From: Streptomyces sp. NBC_00704
GTDB lineage: Bacteria > Actinomycetota > Actinomycetes > Streptomycetales > Streptomycetaceae
Assembly (NCBI RefSeq): GCF_036226605.1
Contig: NZ_CP109000.1
Span: forward strand, 2,538,501 to 2,602,500
DNA: 64,000 nucleotides
Direction: 5' to 3'
Shown: one piece after another, positions 54,907 through 62,900 of the stretch
Layout: every line of letters starts with the position of its first letter
Numbering within the stretch: the stretch's first letter is position 1
Position numbers and translations under genes: made by a program
The notes under the pieces: generated by a model
Told to the model about the DNA's origin: nothing
Databases searched by the model: none
The model's input: only the letters and a program-made list of their open reading frames with translations

Positions 54907-55287
54907 ATGGAGCACGAACCCGGCACTGTCCTCTACGACCCGGCCACGGACAGGGTCGGCGAGTACCAGGACCGCTCCGGCCCCTACGCGATGCTGCGGC
55001 CGGTCGGCGGCGGCCGGGAGTGGCAGGCCGATCCAGCCGGGCTGCGGCCGGCGACGGAGCGGGAGCGGCTGCGCGCCGGGGTGCGGGCGGCGAACGCGCG
55101 GGCGCGCACCGACGGGCCGTTCATGCTGGGCCTGCGCCGTCCGCCCCGGCCGGTCGAGGACTGTCCGGAGTGCGACGGGCTCGCGTCGCGTCGGGCGAAG
55201 GCGCGCGCGGCGCACGACTACAGCGCGGAGACCGACGCCGACGTCCTGCTCAGGGCCCATCTGCGGGAGCGGCATCCCGAGGCATAG
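54907..55287 (+). CDS. Small protein of unknown function next to the XRE/DUF397 pair
   Basis: A 126-residue hydrophilic protein starting MEHEPGTVLYDPATDRVGEY. It has AMLRPVGGGREWQADPAGLRP, an Arg/Ala helix, and a C-terminal CPECDGL followed by LRAHLRERHPEA. Only one C-x2-C is present with one later His pair, so a small zinc site is possible. An AAAAGGAG site precedes the ATG by eight bases. It is divergent from the XRE regulator and could be part of the same regulatory locus. The family is common in streptomycetes but I know no function. Confidence 0.7.
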   Translation: MEHEPGTVLYDPATDRVGEYQDRSGPYAMLRPVGGGREWQADPAGLRPATERERLRAGVRAANARARTDGPFMLGLRRPPRPVEDCPECDGLASRRAKARAAHDYSAETDADVLLRAHLRERHPEA

Positions 55288-55289
55288 CG

Positions 55290-55329
55290 CGAGGCCGGCC
55301 CCGACGGAAGTCCGTCGGGGCCGGCCTCG
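55290..55329. terminator. Long perfect hairpin between convergent gene and glyS
   Basis: A 19-bp perfect stem (55290-55308 with 55311-55329) begins three bases after the small gene's stop and ends 25 bases before the glyS stop. It should terminate both convergent transcripts. Confidence 0.9.
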
Positions 55330-55354
55330 GTCTGTCGCCGGACGCGGTGGGCGG

Positions 55355-56737
55355 TTACGCGCCGACGAGGCGGGCGGCCAGGTAGCCCTCGATCTGGTCG
55401 AGGGAGACGCGCTCCTGCTTCATCGAGTCGCGCTCGCGGACGGTGACCGCGTTGTCGTCGAGGGTGTCGAAGTCGACCGTGACGCAGAACGGCGTGCCGA
55501 TCTCGTCCTGGCGGCGATAGCGGCGGCCGATCGCGCCGGCGTCGTCGAACTCGATGTTCCAGTTCTGGCGCAGCGCGGCGGCGAGGCCCTTGGCCTTCGG
55601 CGACAGCTCGGGGTTGCGGGAGAGCGGCAGGACCGCGACCTTCACCGGGGCGAGGCGGTGGTCGAGGCGCAGCACCGTGCGCTTCTCCAGCTTGCCCTTG
55701 GCGTTGGGGGCCTCGTCCTCGATGTAGGCGTCGAGGAGGAACGCCAGCATCGCGCGGCCGACACCGGCCGCGGGCTCGATGACGTACGGCGTCCAGCGCT
55801 CGCCGGCCTCCTGGTCGAAGTAGGAGAGGTCCTGGCCGGAGGCCTTGGCGTGGGCGGAGAGGTCGTAGTCGGTGCGGTTGGCGACGCCCTCCAGCTCACC
55901 CCACTCGTTGCCGCCGAACTGGAAGCGGTACTCGATGTCGGCGGTGCGCTTGGAGTAGTGGGAGAGCTTCTCCTTGGGGTGGTCGTACCACCGCATGTTC
56001 TCCTCGCGCATGCCCAGGCCGGTGTACCAGTTCCAGCGCTGCTCCATCCAGTACTCCTGCCACTTCTCGTCCTCGCCCGGCTTGACGAAGAACTCCATCT
56101 CCATCTGCTCGAACTCGCGGGTGCGGAAGATGAAGTTGCCGGGCGTGATCTCGTTGCGGAAGGACTTGCCCATCTGGGCGATGCCGAACGGGGGCTTGCG
56201 GCGCGAAGTGGTCTGCACCTGGGCGAAGTTGGTGAAGATGCCCTGGGCGGTCTCGGGGCGCAGGTAGGCGATGGAGCCGGTGTCCTGCGTGGGGCCGAGG
56301 TGGGTGGAGAGCAGGCCCGAGAACTGCTTGGGCTCGGTGAACTGGCCCTTGTTGCCGCAGTTGGGGCAGTTCACGTCCGCCAGGCCGTTGGCCGGCGGGC
56401 GGTTGTGCTTGGCCTCGTACGCCTCTTCCAGGTGGTCCGCGCGGAACCGCTTGTGGCAGGAGGTGCACTCGGTCAGCGGGTCGGAGAAGGTGGCGACGTG
56501 ACCGGAGGCCACCCAGACCTCGGGGGCCAGGATGACGGACGAGTCGATGCCGACCACGTCCTCGCGCGACGTCACCATGTAGCGCCACCACTGGCGCTTC
56601 AGGTTCTCCTTGAGCTCGACACCGAGCGGTCCGTAGTCCCAGGCGGCCTTCTGGCCGCCGTAGATCTCACTGCACGGGAATACGAAGCCACGGCGCTTGC
56701 TCAGGCTGACGATGGTGTCGATCTTGTCGGCGGCCAC
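55355..56737 (-). CDS. glyS: Glycyl-tRNA synthetase (alpha2 type)
   Basis: The 460-residue class II synthetase charges tRNA-Gly. It shows [22 protein letters not shown] near the start (motif 1 region), a zinc-like insert with CTSCHKRF and CPNCGNKG, motif 2 in [26 protein letters not shown], motif 3 in [18 protein letters not shown], and a C-terminal anticodon-binding domain. This is the single-chain type of actinobacteria. The start is GTG before AADKIDTIV. It is divergent from the zinc uptake operon. Confidence 0.95.
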   Translation of the reverse strand: MAADKIDTIVSLSKRRGFVFPCSEIYGGQKAAWDYGPLGVELKENLKRQWWRYMVTSREDVVGIDSSVILAPEVWVASGHVATFSDPLTECTSCHKRFRADHLEEAYEAKHNRPPANGLADVNCPNCGNKGQFTEPKQFSGLLSTHLGPTQDTGSIAYLRPETAQGIFTNFAQVQTTSRRKPPFGIAQMGKSFRNEITPGNFIFRTREFEQMEMEFFVKPGEDEKWQEYWMEQRWNWYTGLGMREENMRWYDHPKEKLSHYSKRTADIEYRFQFGGNEWGELEGVANRTDYDLSAHAKASGQDLSYFDQEAGERWTPYVIEPAAGVGRAMLAFLLDAYIEDEAPNAKGKLEKRTVLRLDHRLAPVKVAVLPLSRNPELSPKAKGLAAALRQNWNIEFDDAGAIGRRYRRQDEIGTPFCVTVDFDTLDDNAVTVRERDSMKQERVSLDQIEGYLAARLVGA

Positions 56738-57004
56738 GGTGCTCTCTTCATAACGACGACGGGCGACGAAGCGAGGTGCTTCCAGCGAAGACTTCAGGGT
56801 ACCGGCGGGGACTCCCCCTCGACCAAATCGGGCCCCCGCTCACCGGGGCCATACCGCAGCCCTTCGGGCTTACCGGGCCGTTACCCCTTCCCTGGCGCTC
56901 CCTCGGCGGCCCCTTGCCACCCCCTGGCCGCTCCCCTGCCGCCCCTTACCGCCCCCTTGCCGCTCCCTTGTCGGCCAGCTTGTTGACAACGGTTTCCATA
57001 TTTG

Positions 57005-57022
57005 TTGAAAATGAGTGTCATG
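57005..57022. promoter_or_regulatory. Zur-like box overlapping the znuA start codon
   Basis: TTGAAAATGAGTGTCATG contains the half-site TGAAAATGA and a partial inverted half TGTCAT, close to the actinobacterial Zur/Fur motif TGAAAATGATTTTCA. A TTGACA at 56983-56988 is placed 18 bases from GAAAAT (57007-57012), so the box would cover the -10 region and the start of transcription. The A/T-rich block 56980-57022 is the only such stretch in the 282-base glyS-znuA gap; the rest is C/T-rich near-repeats. Confidence 0.65.
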
Positions 57023-57976
57023 AACGTACGGCGACTCATATCCGGCACGGCCGTCGCGGCGGCCACCGCCCTCGGTCTCGGCTCCCTCTCCGCCTGCTCC
57101 TCCGACAGCGCGGCCGCGGCCGGCACGGACAAGTTCGACGTCGTCGCGTCGTTCTACCCGATGGCCTTCCTCGCCGAGCGCATAGGCGGCGACCACGTCC
57201 ACGTCACCAGCCTCACCGAGCCCGGCCAGGAACCGCACGACCTGGAGATCAGCGCCAAGCAGACCGCCGCGCTCCAGGAGTCCGACGCGGTCCTCTACCT
57301 CAAGAACCTCCAGCCCTCCGTCGACGACGCCGTGGCCCAGTCCGGGCCCAGGACCAGGATCGACGCCGCTTCCCTCACCACGCTGGAGAAGCACGGCAAC
57401 GAGGTCGGCGGCCACGCGGCCGAGCACGACGACCACGAGAACGAGGAGCTGTCCGGCCTCGACCCGCACATCTGGCTCGACCCCGTGCGGTACTCCCAGG
57501 TCGCCGAGGGCGTCGGCAAGGCCTTCGAGAAGGCCGACCCCGGCCACGCGGCCGACTACAAGGCCAACACCGCGGCCCTGGTCAAGCAACTCGGCGACCT
57601 GAACACCGAGTTCGAGAAGGGCCTCGCGAACACGCGGACCAAGGTCTTCGTCACCACCCACGCCGCCTTCGGCTACCTCGCCGAGCGCTACGGCCTGACC
57701 GAGGAGGCCATCAACGGCCTCGACCCCGAGTCGGAGCCCAGCGCCGCCCGCGTCAGGGAGCTTGAGAAGATGACCAGGGCCGACGGCGTCACCACCGTGT
57801 TCTACGAGACGCTCGTCAGCGACAAGACCGCGAAGACCATCGCCGGCGACGCCGGACTGAAGACGGACGTCCTCGACCCGATCGAGGGCATCACGGACAA
57901 GTCCCGCGGCAAGGACTACTTCTCGGTCCAGCGGGCGAACCTCAAGGCTCTGCAGACGGCCCTGGGAACCAAATGA
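57020..57976 (+). CDS. znuA: Zinc ABC transporter substrate-binding lipoprotein
   Basis: A 318-residue cluster A-I (ZnuA) protein with a lipoprotein signal (LGSLSAC lipobox). Zinc ligands are expected in QEPHDLEIS, in DPHIWLDP and in TTHAAFGYLAERYGL. A His/Asp/Glu loop GHAAEHDDHENEE (about residue 130) is typical of zinc-specific family members. The ATG at 57020 follows the signal-peptide logic; ATG at 57011 and TTG at 57002 are in frame. No ribosome site is present, which fits a leaderless mRNA. Its last codons overlap or adjoin the ATPase gene, and Zur control is indicated by the box at its start. Confidence 0.92.
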   Translation: MNVRRLISGTAVAAATALGLGSLSACSSDSAAAAGTDKFDVVASFYPMAFLAERIGGDHVHVTSLTEPGQEPHDLEISAKQTAALQESDAVLYLKNLQPSVDDAVAQSGPRTRIDAASLTTLEKHGNEVGGHAAEHDDHENEELSGLDPHIWLDPVRYSQVAEGVGKAFEKADPGHAADYKANTAALVKQLGDLNTEFEKGLANTRTKVFVTTHAAFGYLAERYGLTEEAINGLDPESEPSAARVRELEKMTRADGVTTVFYETLVSDKTAKTIAGDAGLKTDVLDPIEGITDKSRGKDYFSVQRANLKALQTALGTK

Positions 57977-57993
57977 CCACCACGGAGGGCGTC

Positions 57994-58770
57994 ATGGACG
58001 CGAAGGCCGAGCCCGTCATCTCCCTGCGCGGGGTCCGCGCCGAGCTGGGCTCGCGCCCCGTCCTGCGGGGAGTCGACCTCACCGTGCGGCGCGGCGAGGT
58101 CGTCGCCCTGCTCGGCGCGAACGGCTCCGGCAAGTCGACCGCCGTGCGCAGCGTCATCGGGCAGGTGGCGATCGGCGCGGGCGAGATCGAGCTGTTCGGC
58201 GTCCCGCACCGCCGGTTCCGGCACTGGGCGCGGATCGGATACGTCCCGCAGCGCACCACGGCCGCGGGCGGCGTCCCCGCCACGGTCACCGAGGTCGTCT
58301 CCTCGGGCCGGCTGTCGCGCACCCGCTTCGGCGTCTTCCGCAAGGCCGACCGCGCGGCCGTCCGGCACGCCCTGGAACTGGTCGGCATGGCCGACCGGGC
58401 CGGGGACGGCGTCGACTCCCTCTCCGGCGGCCAGCACCAGCGCGTGCTGATCGCCCGCGCGCTCGCCGCCGAACCCGAACTGCTGATCATGGACGAGCCG
58501 ATGGCCGGCGTCGACCTGGCCAGCCAGGAGGTCCTGGCGCACACCCTGCGCGAACAGGTCGCGGCGGGCACGACCGTCCTGCTGGTCCTGCACGAACTGG
58601 GCCCCCTGGAGCCCCTCATCGACCGGGCCGTCGTCCTGCGCGACGGCTGCGTGCTGCACGACGGGCCGCCCCCGCGCGCCGTCGGACAGCATGCCCTCCC
58701 CGGCCACGACCATGTGCACCCGCACGCACCCGCGGGGGCCGAACCGATCCGCACGGGACTGCTGAGCTGA
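57994..58770 (+). CDS. znuC: Zinc ABC transporter ATP-binding protein
   Basis: The 258-residue ATPase has Walker A GANGSGKST, signature LSGGQHQRVLIARAL, Walker B LLIMDEPMAGVD, and the H-loop VLVLHE with His followed by Glu. The ATG at 57994 has a good GGAGGG site four bases upstream; an ATG at 57973 overlapping the znuA stop (ATGA) would add seven residues. A C-terminal tail rich in His (GQHALPGHDHVHPHAPAG) might bind zinc. It couples to znuB by a one-base overlap. Confidence 0.93.
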   Translation: MDAKAEPVISLRGVRAELGSRPVLRGVDLTVRRGEVVALLGANGSGKSTAVRSVIGQVAIGAGEIELFGVPHRRFRHWARIGYVPQRTTAAGGVPATVTEVVSSGRLSRTRFGVFRKADRAAVRHALELVGMADRAGDGVDSLSGGQHQRVLIARALAAEPELLIMDEPMAGVDLASQEVLAHTLREQVAAGTTVLLVLHELGPLEPLIDRAVVLRDGCVLHDGPPPRAVGQHALPGHDHVHPHAPAGAEPIRTGLLS

Positions 58771-59672
58771 TGGACTTCCTGAACTACGCCTTCATGCAGC
58801 GGGCGCTGCTCGCCGCGGTCCTCGTCGGCATCACCGCCCCCGCCGTCGGCATCTACCTCGTCCAGCGCCGTCAGGCCCTCATGGGCGACGGCATCGGCCA
58901 CGTCGCCATGACCGGCGTCGGCCTCGGCTTCCTGCTCTCCTGGTCCCCGGTCTGGATGGCCACGGCCGTCTCCGTCCTGGGCGCGGTGATCATGGAACTC
59001 ATCCGCTGGTACGGCAGGACCCGCGGCGACATCGCCCTCGCCATGCTCTTCTACGGCGGAATGGCCGGCGGCGTGATGTTCATCAACCTCGCGCCGGGCG
59101 GCTCCAACGCCAACCTGACCTCGTACCTCTTCGGCTCGCTGTCCACGGTGTCGGAGTCGGACGTGACGGCGATCTGCCTGCTCGCGGCCTTCGTCGTCCT
59201 CGTCACCCTCGGCCTGCGCCGCCAGCTGTTCGCCGTCAGCCAGGACGAGGAGTTCGCCCGCGTGACCGGCCTGCCCGTGCGCGCCCTGAACCTGCTGACC
59301 GCGGTCACCGCGGCGGTGACCGTCACCGTGGCGATGCGCGTGGTGGGCCTGCTGCTGGTGTCGGCCCTGATGGTCGTCCCGGTGGCCGCCGCCCAGCAGC
59401 TCAGCCGCAGCTTCGCCGCGACCTTCGCGGTCGCGGTCGCCATCGGCGTGACGGTCACCATCGGCGGCACGGTCACCTCGTACTACCAGGACGTCCCGCC
59501 CGGCGCGACGATCGTGCTGCTGACCATCGCCGCGTTCGTCGCGCTGAGCGTGCTGGCCGCCCCGCTGGCCCGCCGCCGCGCCCGCGCCCTGGCCGCGGCG
59601 CAGCCCGCGGGCGACCCCGCCGAGTGCGCGATTCCGGCCACCCGCGCCCCCGGCGACGAAGTCGGCGTCTGA
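58770..59672 (+). CDS. znuB: Zinc ABC transporter permease
   Basis: The 300-residue integral membrane protein has about eight to nine helices. Family features are MQRALLAAVLVGITAPAVGIYLVQRRQALMGDGIGHVAMTG-like strings at the N-terminus and VVGLLLVSALMVVPVAAAQQL in the ABC-3 domain. It forms the zinc channel with two copies of ZnuC. Start and stop overlap by one base with znuC. The zur gene follows after 59 bases, with its own ribosome site. Confidence 0.93.
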   Translation: MDFLNYAFMQRALLAAVLVGITAPAVGIYLVQRRQALMGDGIGHVAMTGVGLGFLLSWSPVWMATAVSVLGAVIMELIRWYGRTRGDIALAMLFYGGMAGGVMFINLAPGGSNANLTSYLFGSLSTVSESDVTAICLLAAFVVLVTLGLRRQLFAVSQDEEFARVTGLPVRALNLLTAVTAAVTVTVAMRVVGLLLVSALMVVPVAAAQQLSRSFAATFAVAVAIGVTVTIGGTVTSYYQDVPPGATIVLLTIAAFVALSVLAAPLARRRARALAAAQPAGDPAECAIPATRAPGDEVGV

Positions 59673-59731
59673 CCGCGCACAGGCCGGGCTGGCACAATGG
59701 CCCGGCAAGCCGCAGACGTGAGGAGACAACG

Positions 59732-60151
59732 GTGACGACCGCTGGACCGCCCGTGAAGGGCCGCGCCACCCGGCAGCGCGCCGCCGTGGCGGCGGCGCTC
59801 GACGAGGTGGACGAGTTCCGCAGCGCGCAGGATCTGCACGACATGCTCAAGCACAAGGGCGACTCGGTCGGCCTGACCACCGTCTACCGCACCCTCCAGT
59901 CCCTCGCCGACGCGGGCGAGGTCGACGTCCTGCGCACCTCGGACGGCGAGTCCGTGTACCGGCGCTGCTCCACCGGCGAACACCACCACCACCTCGTCTG
60001 CCGGGTCTGCGGCAAGGCCGTGGAGGTGGAGGGCCCGGCGGTCGAGAAGTGGGCCGAGGCCATCGCCGCCGAGCACGGCTACGTGAACGTGGCCCACACC
60101 GTCGAGATCTTCGGCACCTGCGCGGACTGCGCGGCCACCCCCACGGCCTGA
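59732..60151 (+). CDS. zur: Zinc uptake regulator (Fur family)
   Basis: The 139-residue protein has a winged helix (FRSAQDLHDMLKHKGDSVGLTTVYRTLQSLADAGEVDVL) and a dimerisation domain. The metal sites are visible as EHHHHLVCRVCGKAVEVEG, with the CRVC structural zinc pair, and TCADC near the end as the second pair. With zinc bound it represses genes such as znuACB. The GTG start has GAGGAG upstream (six bases after the GGAG). It is the last gene of the znu operon and sets up feedback. A 13-bp minisatellite begins five bases after its stop. Confidence 0.95.
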   Translation: MTTAGPPVKGRATRQRAAVAAALDEVDEFRSAQDLHDMLKHKGDSVGLTTVYRTLQSLADAGEVDVLRTSDGESVYRRCSTGEHHHHLVCRVCGKAVEVEGPAVEKWAEAIAAEHGYVNVAHTVEIFGTCADCAATPTA

Positions 60152-60156
60152 CTACC

Positions 60157-60299
60157 GGGTCGGCCGGTCGGTTCGGCCGGTCGGTTCGGCCGGTCGGTTC
60201 GGCCGGTCGGTTCGGCCGGTCGGTTCGGCCGGTCAGGTCGGCCGGTCAGGTCGGCCGGTCGGTTCGGCCGGTCAGGTCGGCCGGTCGGGTCGGTCCGGT
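60157..60299. repeat. 13-bp tandem repeat array (ten copies plus one degenerate)
   Basis: The unit is GGTTCGGCCGGTC and variants such as AGGTCGGCCGGTC. Ten 13-bp copies fill 60157-60286, with an eleventh degenerate copy to 60299. The array occupies the whole gap between zur and the convergent YcxB-like gene. Each unit contains the self-complementary core GGCC with flanks CCGGCC, so single strands can fold. Confidence 0.9.
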
Positions 60300-60301
60300 G
60301 G

Positions 60302-60844
60302 TCAGACGCGGCGCAGCCGGCTGTCCAGCAGGGCGCGCAGGCGGTCGACGTCCTCCGGTGTGCGGGCGCCCCCCTTCACCAGGACGATCGCGCAGTGGCC
60401 GGCCTTGTCGGGGCTGCGCAGGGCGAAGACCCGCGCCGACTCCGCGTAGCTGCCGTAGTTGGCCCAGCCCATGCGCAGGTCGGCGTGGGCGCTCAGCGTG
60501 CGGACGCCCTCCGGGCCGACGGTGACCTGGACCCGGCCGTGGTGCCGGTTCGCCTTCAGCAGCTGCCCGGCCGACAGACGCGGCGCGAAGTACATCAGCA
60601 CCGGCCACAGCGTGAACATCACGCCGAACGACACCCCGCCCGCGTCGTCGCCGCGCACGCCCAGGACGAGGACCGCGATTCCGGCCAGCGCGACGCACGC
60701 CAGGAAGACCGGCCGGTGGATCAGACCCACCCGGCCGTTCTTGCGGGACACCAGCCGGACGGCGTCCTCCATGTCCGCGAGACCGTGCTCGTACTCCAGC
60801 ACCACCGTCTCCTCGCGCACTCCGACGCCCTGCTCCTCGCCCAT
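60302..60844 (-). CDS. YcxB-like membrane protein
   Basis: The 180-residue protein has an N-terminal soluble strand region (TVVLEYEHGLADMEDAVRL), two transmembrane helices (about 50-68 and 74-92) and a C-terminal PH-like YcxB domain with VTVGPEGVRTLSAHADLRMGW. These proteins are common in streptomycetes with unknown function. The ATG at 60844 has GGGGAGGGG upstream. The stop is immediately next to the 13-bp array. It converges on zur. Confidence 0.8.
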   Translation of the reverse strand: MGEEQGVGVREETVVLEYEHGLADMEDAVRLVSRKNGRVGLIHRPVFLACVALAGIAVLVLGVRGDDAGGVSFGVMFTLWPVLMYFAPRLSAGQLLKANRHHGRVQVTVGPEGVRTLSAHADLRMGWANYGSYAESARVFALRSPDKAGHCAIVLVKGGARTPEDVDRLRALLDSRLRRV

Positions 60845-60991
60845 GGCCCCTCCCCGGTCCCTGCGATGACGAGCCGTGATCGTAACGGCCGGGCGCAGGG
60901 CCCCCACGCGCGGGGCGGACCCCCGCCGCCCCGCCGCGTGACCTGCCACATCGCCTGCGGCGCGACCTGCGGCGTGGCCCGCCGCGGGGCT

Positions 60992-61846
60992 TCAGGAACC
61001 GGCGGCGCCCCGCTCCGAGGAGTTCCCCTCCAGGGACAGCAGCACCTCGTTGGGGGTGGCGCCGCCGAAACGGCGGTCCCGGGAGGCGAACTCCACGCAC
61101 GCGCGCCACAGATCGCGGCGGTCGAAGTCCGGCCACAGGACGTCCTGGAAGACCATCTCCGCGTACGCGCTCTGCCAGATCAGGTAGTTGGAGATGCGCT
61201 GCTCGCCGCTCGGCCGCAGGAACAGGTCGACGTCCGGCATGTCCGGGTAGTACAGGTACTTCGCGAGGGTCTTCTCGGTGACCTTGGACGGGTCGAGCCG
61301 GCCCGCCTTCACGTCCTCCGCGAGCGCCTGCGCGGCGTCCGCGATCTCCGCCCGCCCGCCGTAGTTCATGCAGAAGTACAGAGTGAGGCGGTCGTTGTCC
61401 TTGGTCTGCTCCTGGGCGACCTGGAGCTCCTTGGCGACCGACTTCCACAGCTTGGGCATCCGGCCCACCCAGCGCACCCGGATGCCCAGCTCGTCGAGGG
61501 TGTCGCGGGTCTTGCGGATGAAGTCGCGGTTGAAGTTCATCAGGAAGCGGACCTCGTCGGGCGAGCGCTTCCAGTTCTCGGTGGAGAAGGCGTACAGCGA
61601 GATGTTGCGCACCCCCATCTCCACCGCGCCCTGGAGCACGTCGAGGACCTGCTCGGCGCCGACCTTGTGGCCCTCGGTGCGCGGCAGCCCGCGCTCCTTG
61701 GCCCAGCGGCCGTTGCCGTCCATGACGATCGCCACGTGCTCGGGAACCAGCTCGCCGGGAAGCCTGGGCGGGCGAGCACCCGACGGGTGCGGCTCCGGAG
61801 TCCTGTACTCCCGACGCTGCCGCCCCAGGAACCCGCGTACCACCAT
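60992..61846 (-). CDS. uppS: Isoprenyl transferase (undecaprenyl/decaprenyl diphosphate synthase)
   Basis: A 284-residue cis-prenyltransferase that makes the polyprenyl carrier for peptidoglycan. Motifs are HVAIVMDGNGRWAKERGLPR with the catalytic Asp, GVRNISLYAFSTENWKRSPDEV, and DLFLRPSGEQRISNYLIWQ. The C-terminal helix carries the family's RRDLW sequence. The start is ATG before VVRGFLGRQRR. recO lies 31 bases upstream on the same strand, so they are probably one transcript, as in many streptomycetes. Confidence 0.95.
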   Translation of the reverse strand: MVVRGFLGRQRREYRTPEPHPSGARPPRLPGELVPEHVAIVMDGNGRWAKERGLPRTEGHKVGAEQVLDVLQGAVEMGVRNISLYAFSTENWKRSPDEVRFLMNFNRDFIRKTRDTLDELGIRVRWVGRMPKLWKSVAKELQVAQEQTKDNDRLTLYFCMNYGGRAEIADAAQALAEDVKAGRLDPSKVTEKTLAKYLYYPDMPDVDLFLRPSGEQRISNYLIWQSAYAEMVFQDVLWPDFDRRDLWRACVEFASRDRRFGGATPNEVLLSLEGNSSERGAAGS

Positions 61847-61877
61847 GTGCCTCTCGTCTCCTTCGACTTCCGCTTGC

Positions 61878-62627
61878 TTATTTCTCGACGTACCGAAGGG
61901 AGCGCAGCCCGCGCTCCAGATGCCAGTGCAGATACGCGGACACCAGTCCGCTGCCCTCCCGGACGTGGCGCGGCTCGCACGCGTCCGCCGTCTCCCAGTC
62001 TCCCGTGAGCAGCGCGCCCAGGAGGACCAGGGTCTGCGGCGAGGGCACGACGCTGCCGGCCACCCGGCAGTCGGCGCAGACGGAGCCGCCGGCGGCGACG
62101 GAGAAGAACCGGTTCGGGCCGGGCATCCCGCACCTGGCGCAGTCGCCGAAGCTGGGCGCGTACCCGTTGACGGCCAGCGACCGCAGCAGGAACGCGTCCA
62201 GGACGAGGTGGGGGGCGTGCTCGCCGCGGGCGAGGGTCCGCAGGGCGCCCACGAGCAGCAGGTACTGCTGCACGGCCGGCTCGCCCTCGTGGTCGGTGAA
62301 CCGCTCGGCGGTCTCCAGCATGGCCGTGCCCGCCGTGTAGCGGGCGTAGTCGGTCACGATGCCGCCGCCGTAGGGGGCGATGATCTCGCTCTGCGTGCAC
62401 AGCGGCAGCCCGCGGCCGACCAGCTCGCTGCTGCCCCGTGCGAAGAACTGCACGTCGACGTGGGAGAACGGTTCGAGACGGGCCCCGAACTTCGACTTCG
62501 TGCGCCGCACCCCCCGCGCCACGGCCCGCACGCGCCCGTGCCCGCGCGTCAGCAGCGTGATGATGCGGTCGGCCTCGCCCAGCTTCTGGGTGCGCAGGAC
62601 GATGCCGTCGTCCCGGAAGAGACTCAT
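61878..62627 (-). CDS. recO: DNA repair protein RecO
   Basis: The 249-residue recombination mediator has an N-terminal OB fold (MSLFRDDGIVLRTQKLGEADRI type) and a C-terminal zinc finger seen as DCARCGMPG and CADCRV (two C-x2-C pairs). It helps load RecA on SSB-coated DNA in gap repair. The ATG at 62627 overlaps the stop of a short upstream frame that repeats the recO start (see the entry at 62624-62749). It is followed by uppS. Confidence 0.94.
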   Translation of the reverse strand: MSLFRDDGIVLRTQKLGEADRIITLLTRGHGRVRAVARGVRRTKSKFGARLEPFSHVDVQFFARGSSELVGRGLPLCTQSEIIAPYGGGIVTDYARYTAGTAMLETAERFTDHEGEPAVQQYLLLVGALRTLARGEHAPHLVLDAFLLRSLAVNGYAPSFGDCARCGMPGPNRFFSVAAGGSVCADCRVAGSVVPSPQTLVLLGALLTGDWETADACEPRHVREGSGLVSAYLHWHLERGLRSLRYVEK

Positions 62628-62749
62628 CGCACACCCCCGCCGGGGGCCCGCCGGGGCCGCCGGCCGCCGCCCGGGCGCGGCAGGGCGCGCCCCGCCTCCC
62701 CCGGGTGCCGGGGGCGCGGCACGGCGCCGTCGTCGCGGAACAGGCTCAT
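62624..62749 (-). pseudogene. Truncated duplicate of the recO 5' end
   Basis: A 41-codon frame starts MSLFRDDGAVPRPRHPGEAGRA and ends in a Pro/Gly/Arg-rich stretch. Its first 22 residues align with the first 22 of RecO (MSLFRDDGIVLRTQKLGEADRI), with a DNA-level match over the same span. It then diverges and stops at a TGA that overlaps the recO ATG (ATGA). It looks like a partial tandem duplication of the recO start that drifted. It could also be translated as a leader peptide of 41 residues coupled to recO. Confidence 0.65.
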
Positions 62750-62900
62750 GGCCCCATTCTCGCCTACGCCGGGAGGGTGGTGTGCCCGCCCGTGGCGATC
62801 CCGCGACGATCCCGCGGCGGGCGCGCGCAACCGCGCGTGCGGGCCGGGGCGTCCGTGTACAGGGAAACGACTTCTGTGTTCCCGACGGACGGAGAGAACG

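Noticed and set aside
60157-60299. 13-bp array as a CRISPR
   Set aside because: The copies are directly adjacent with no spacers and no cas genes are near.
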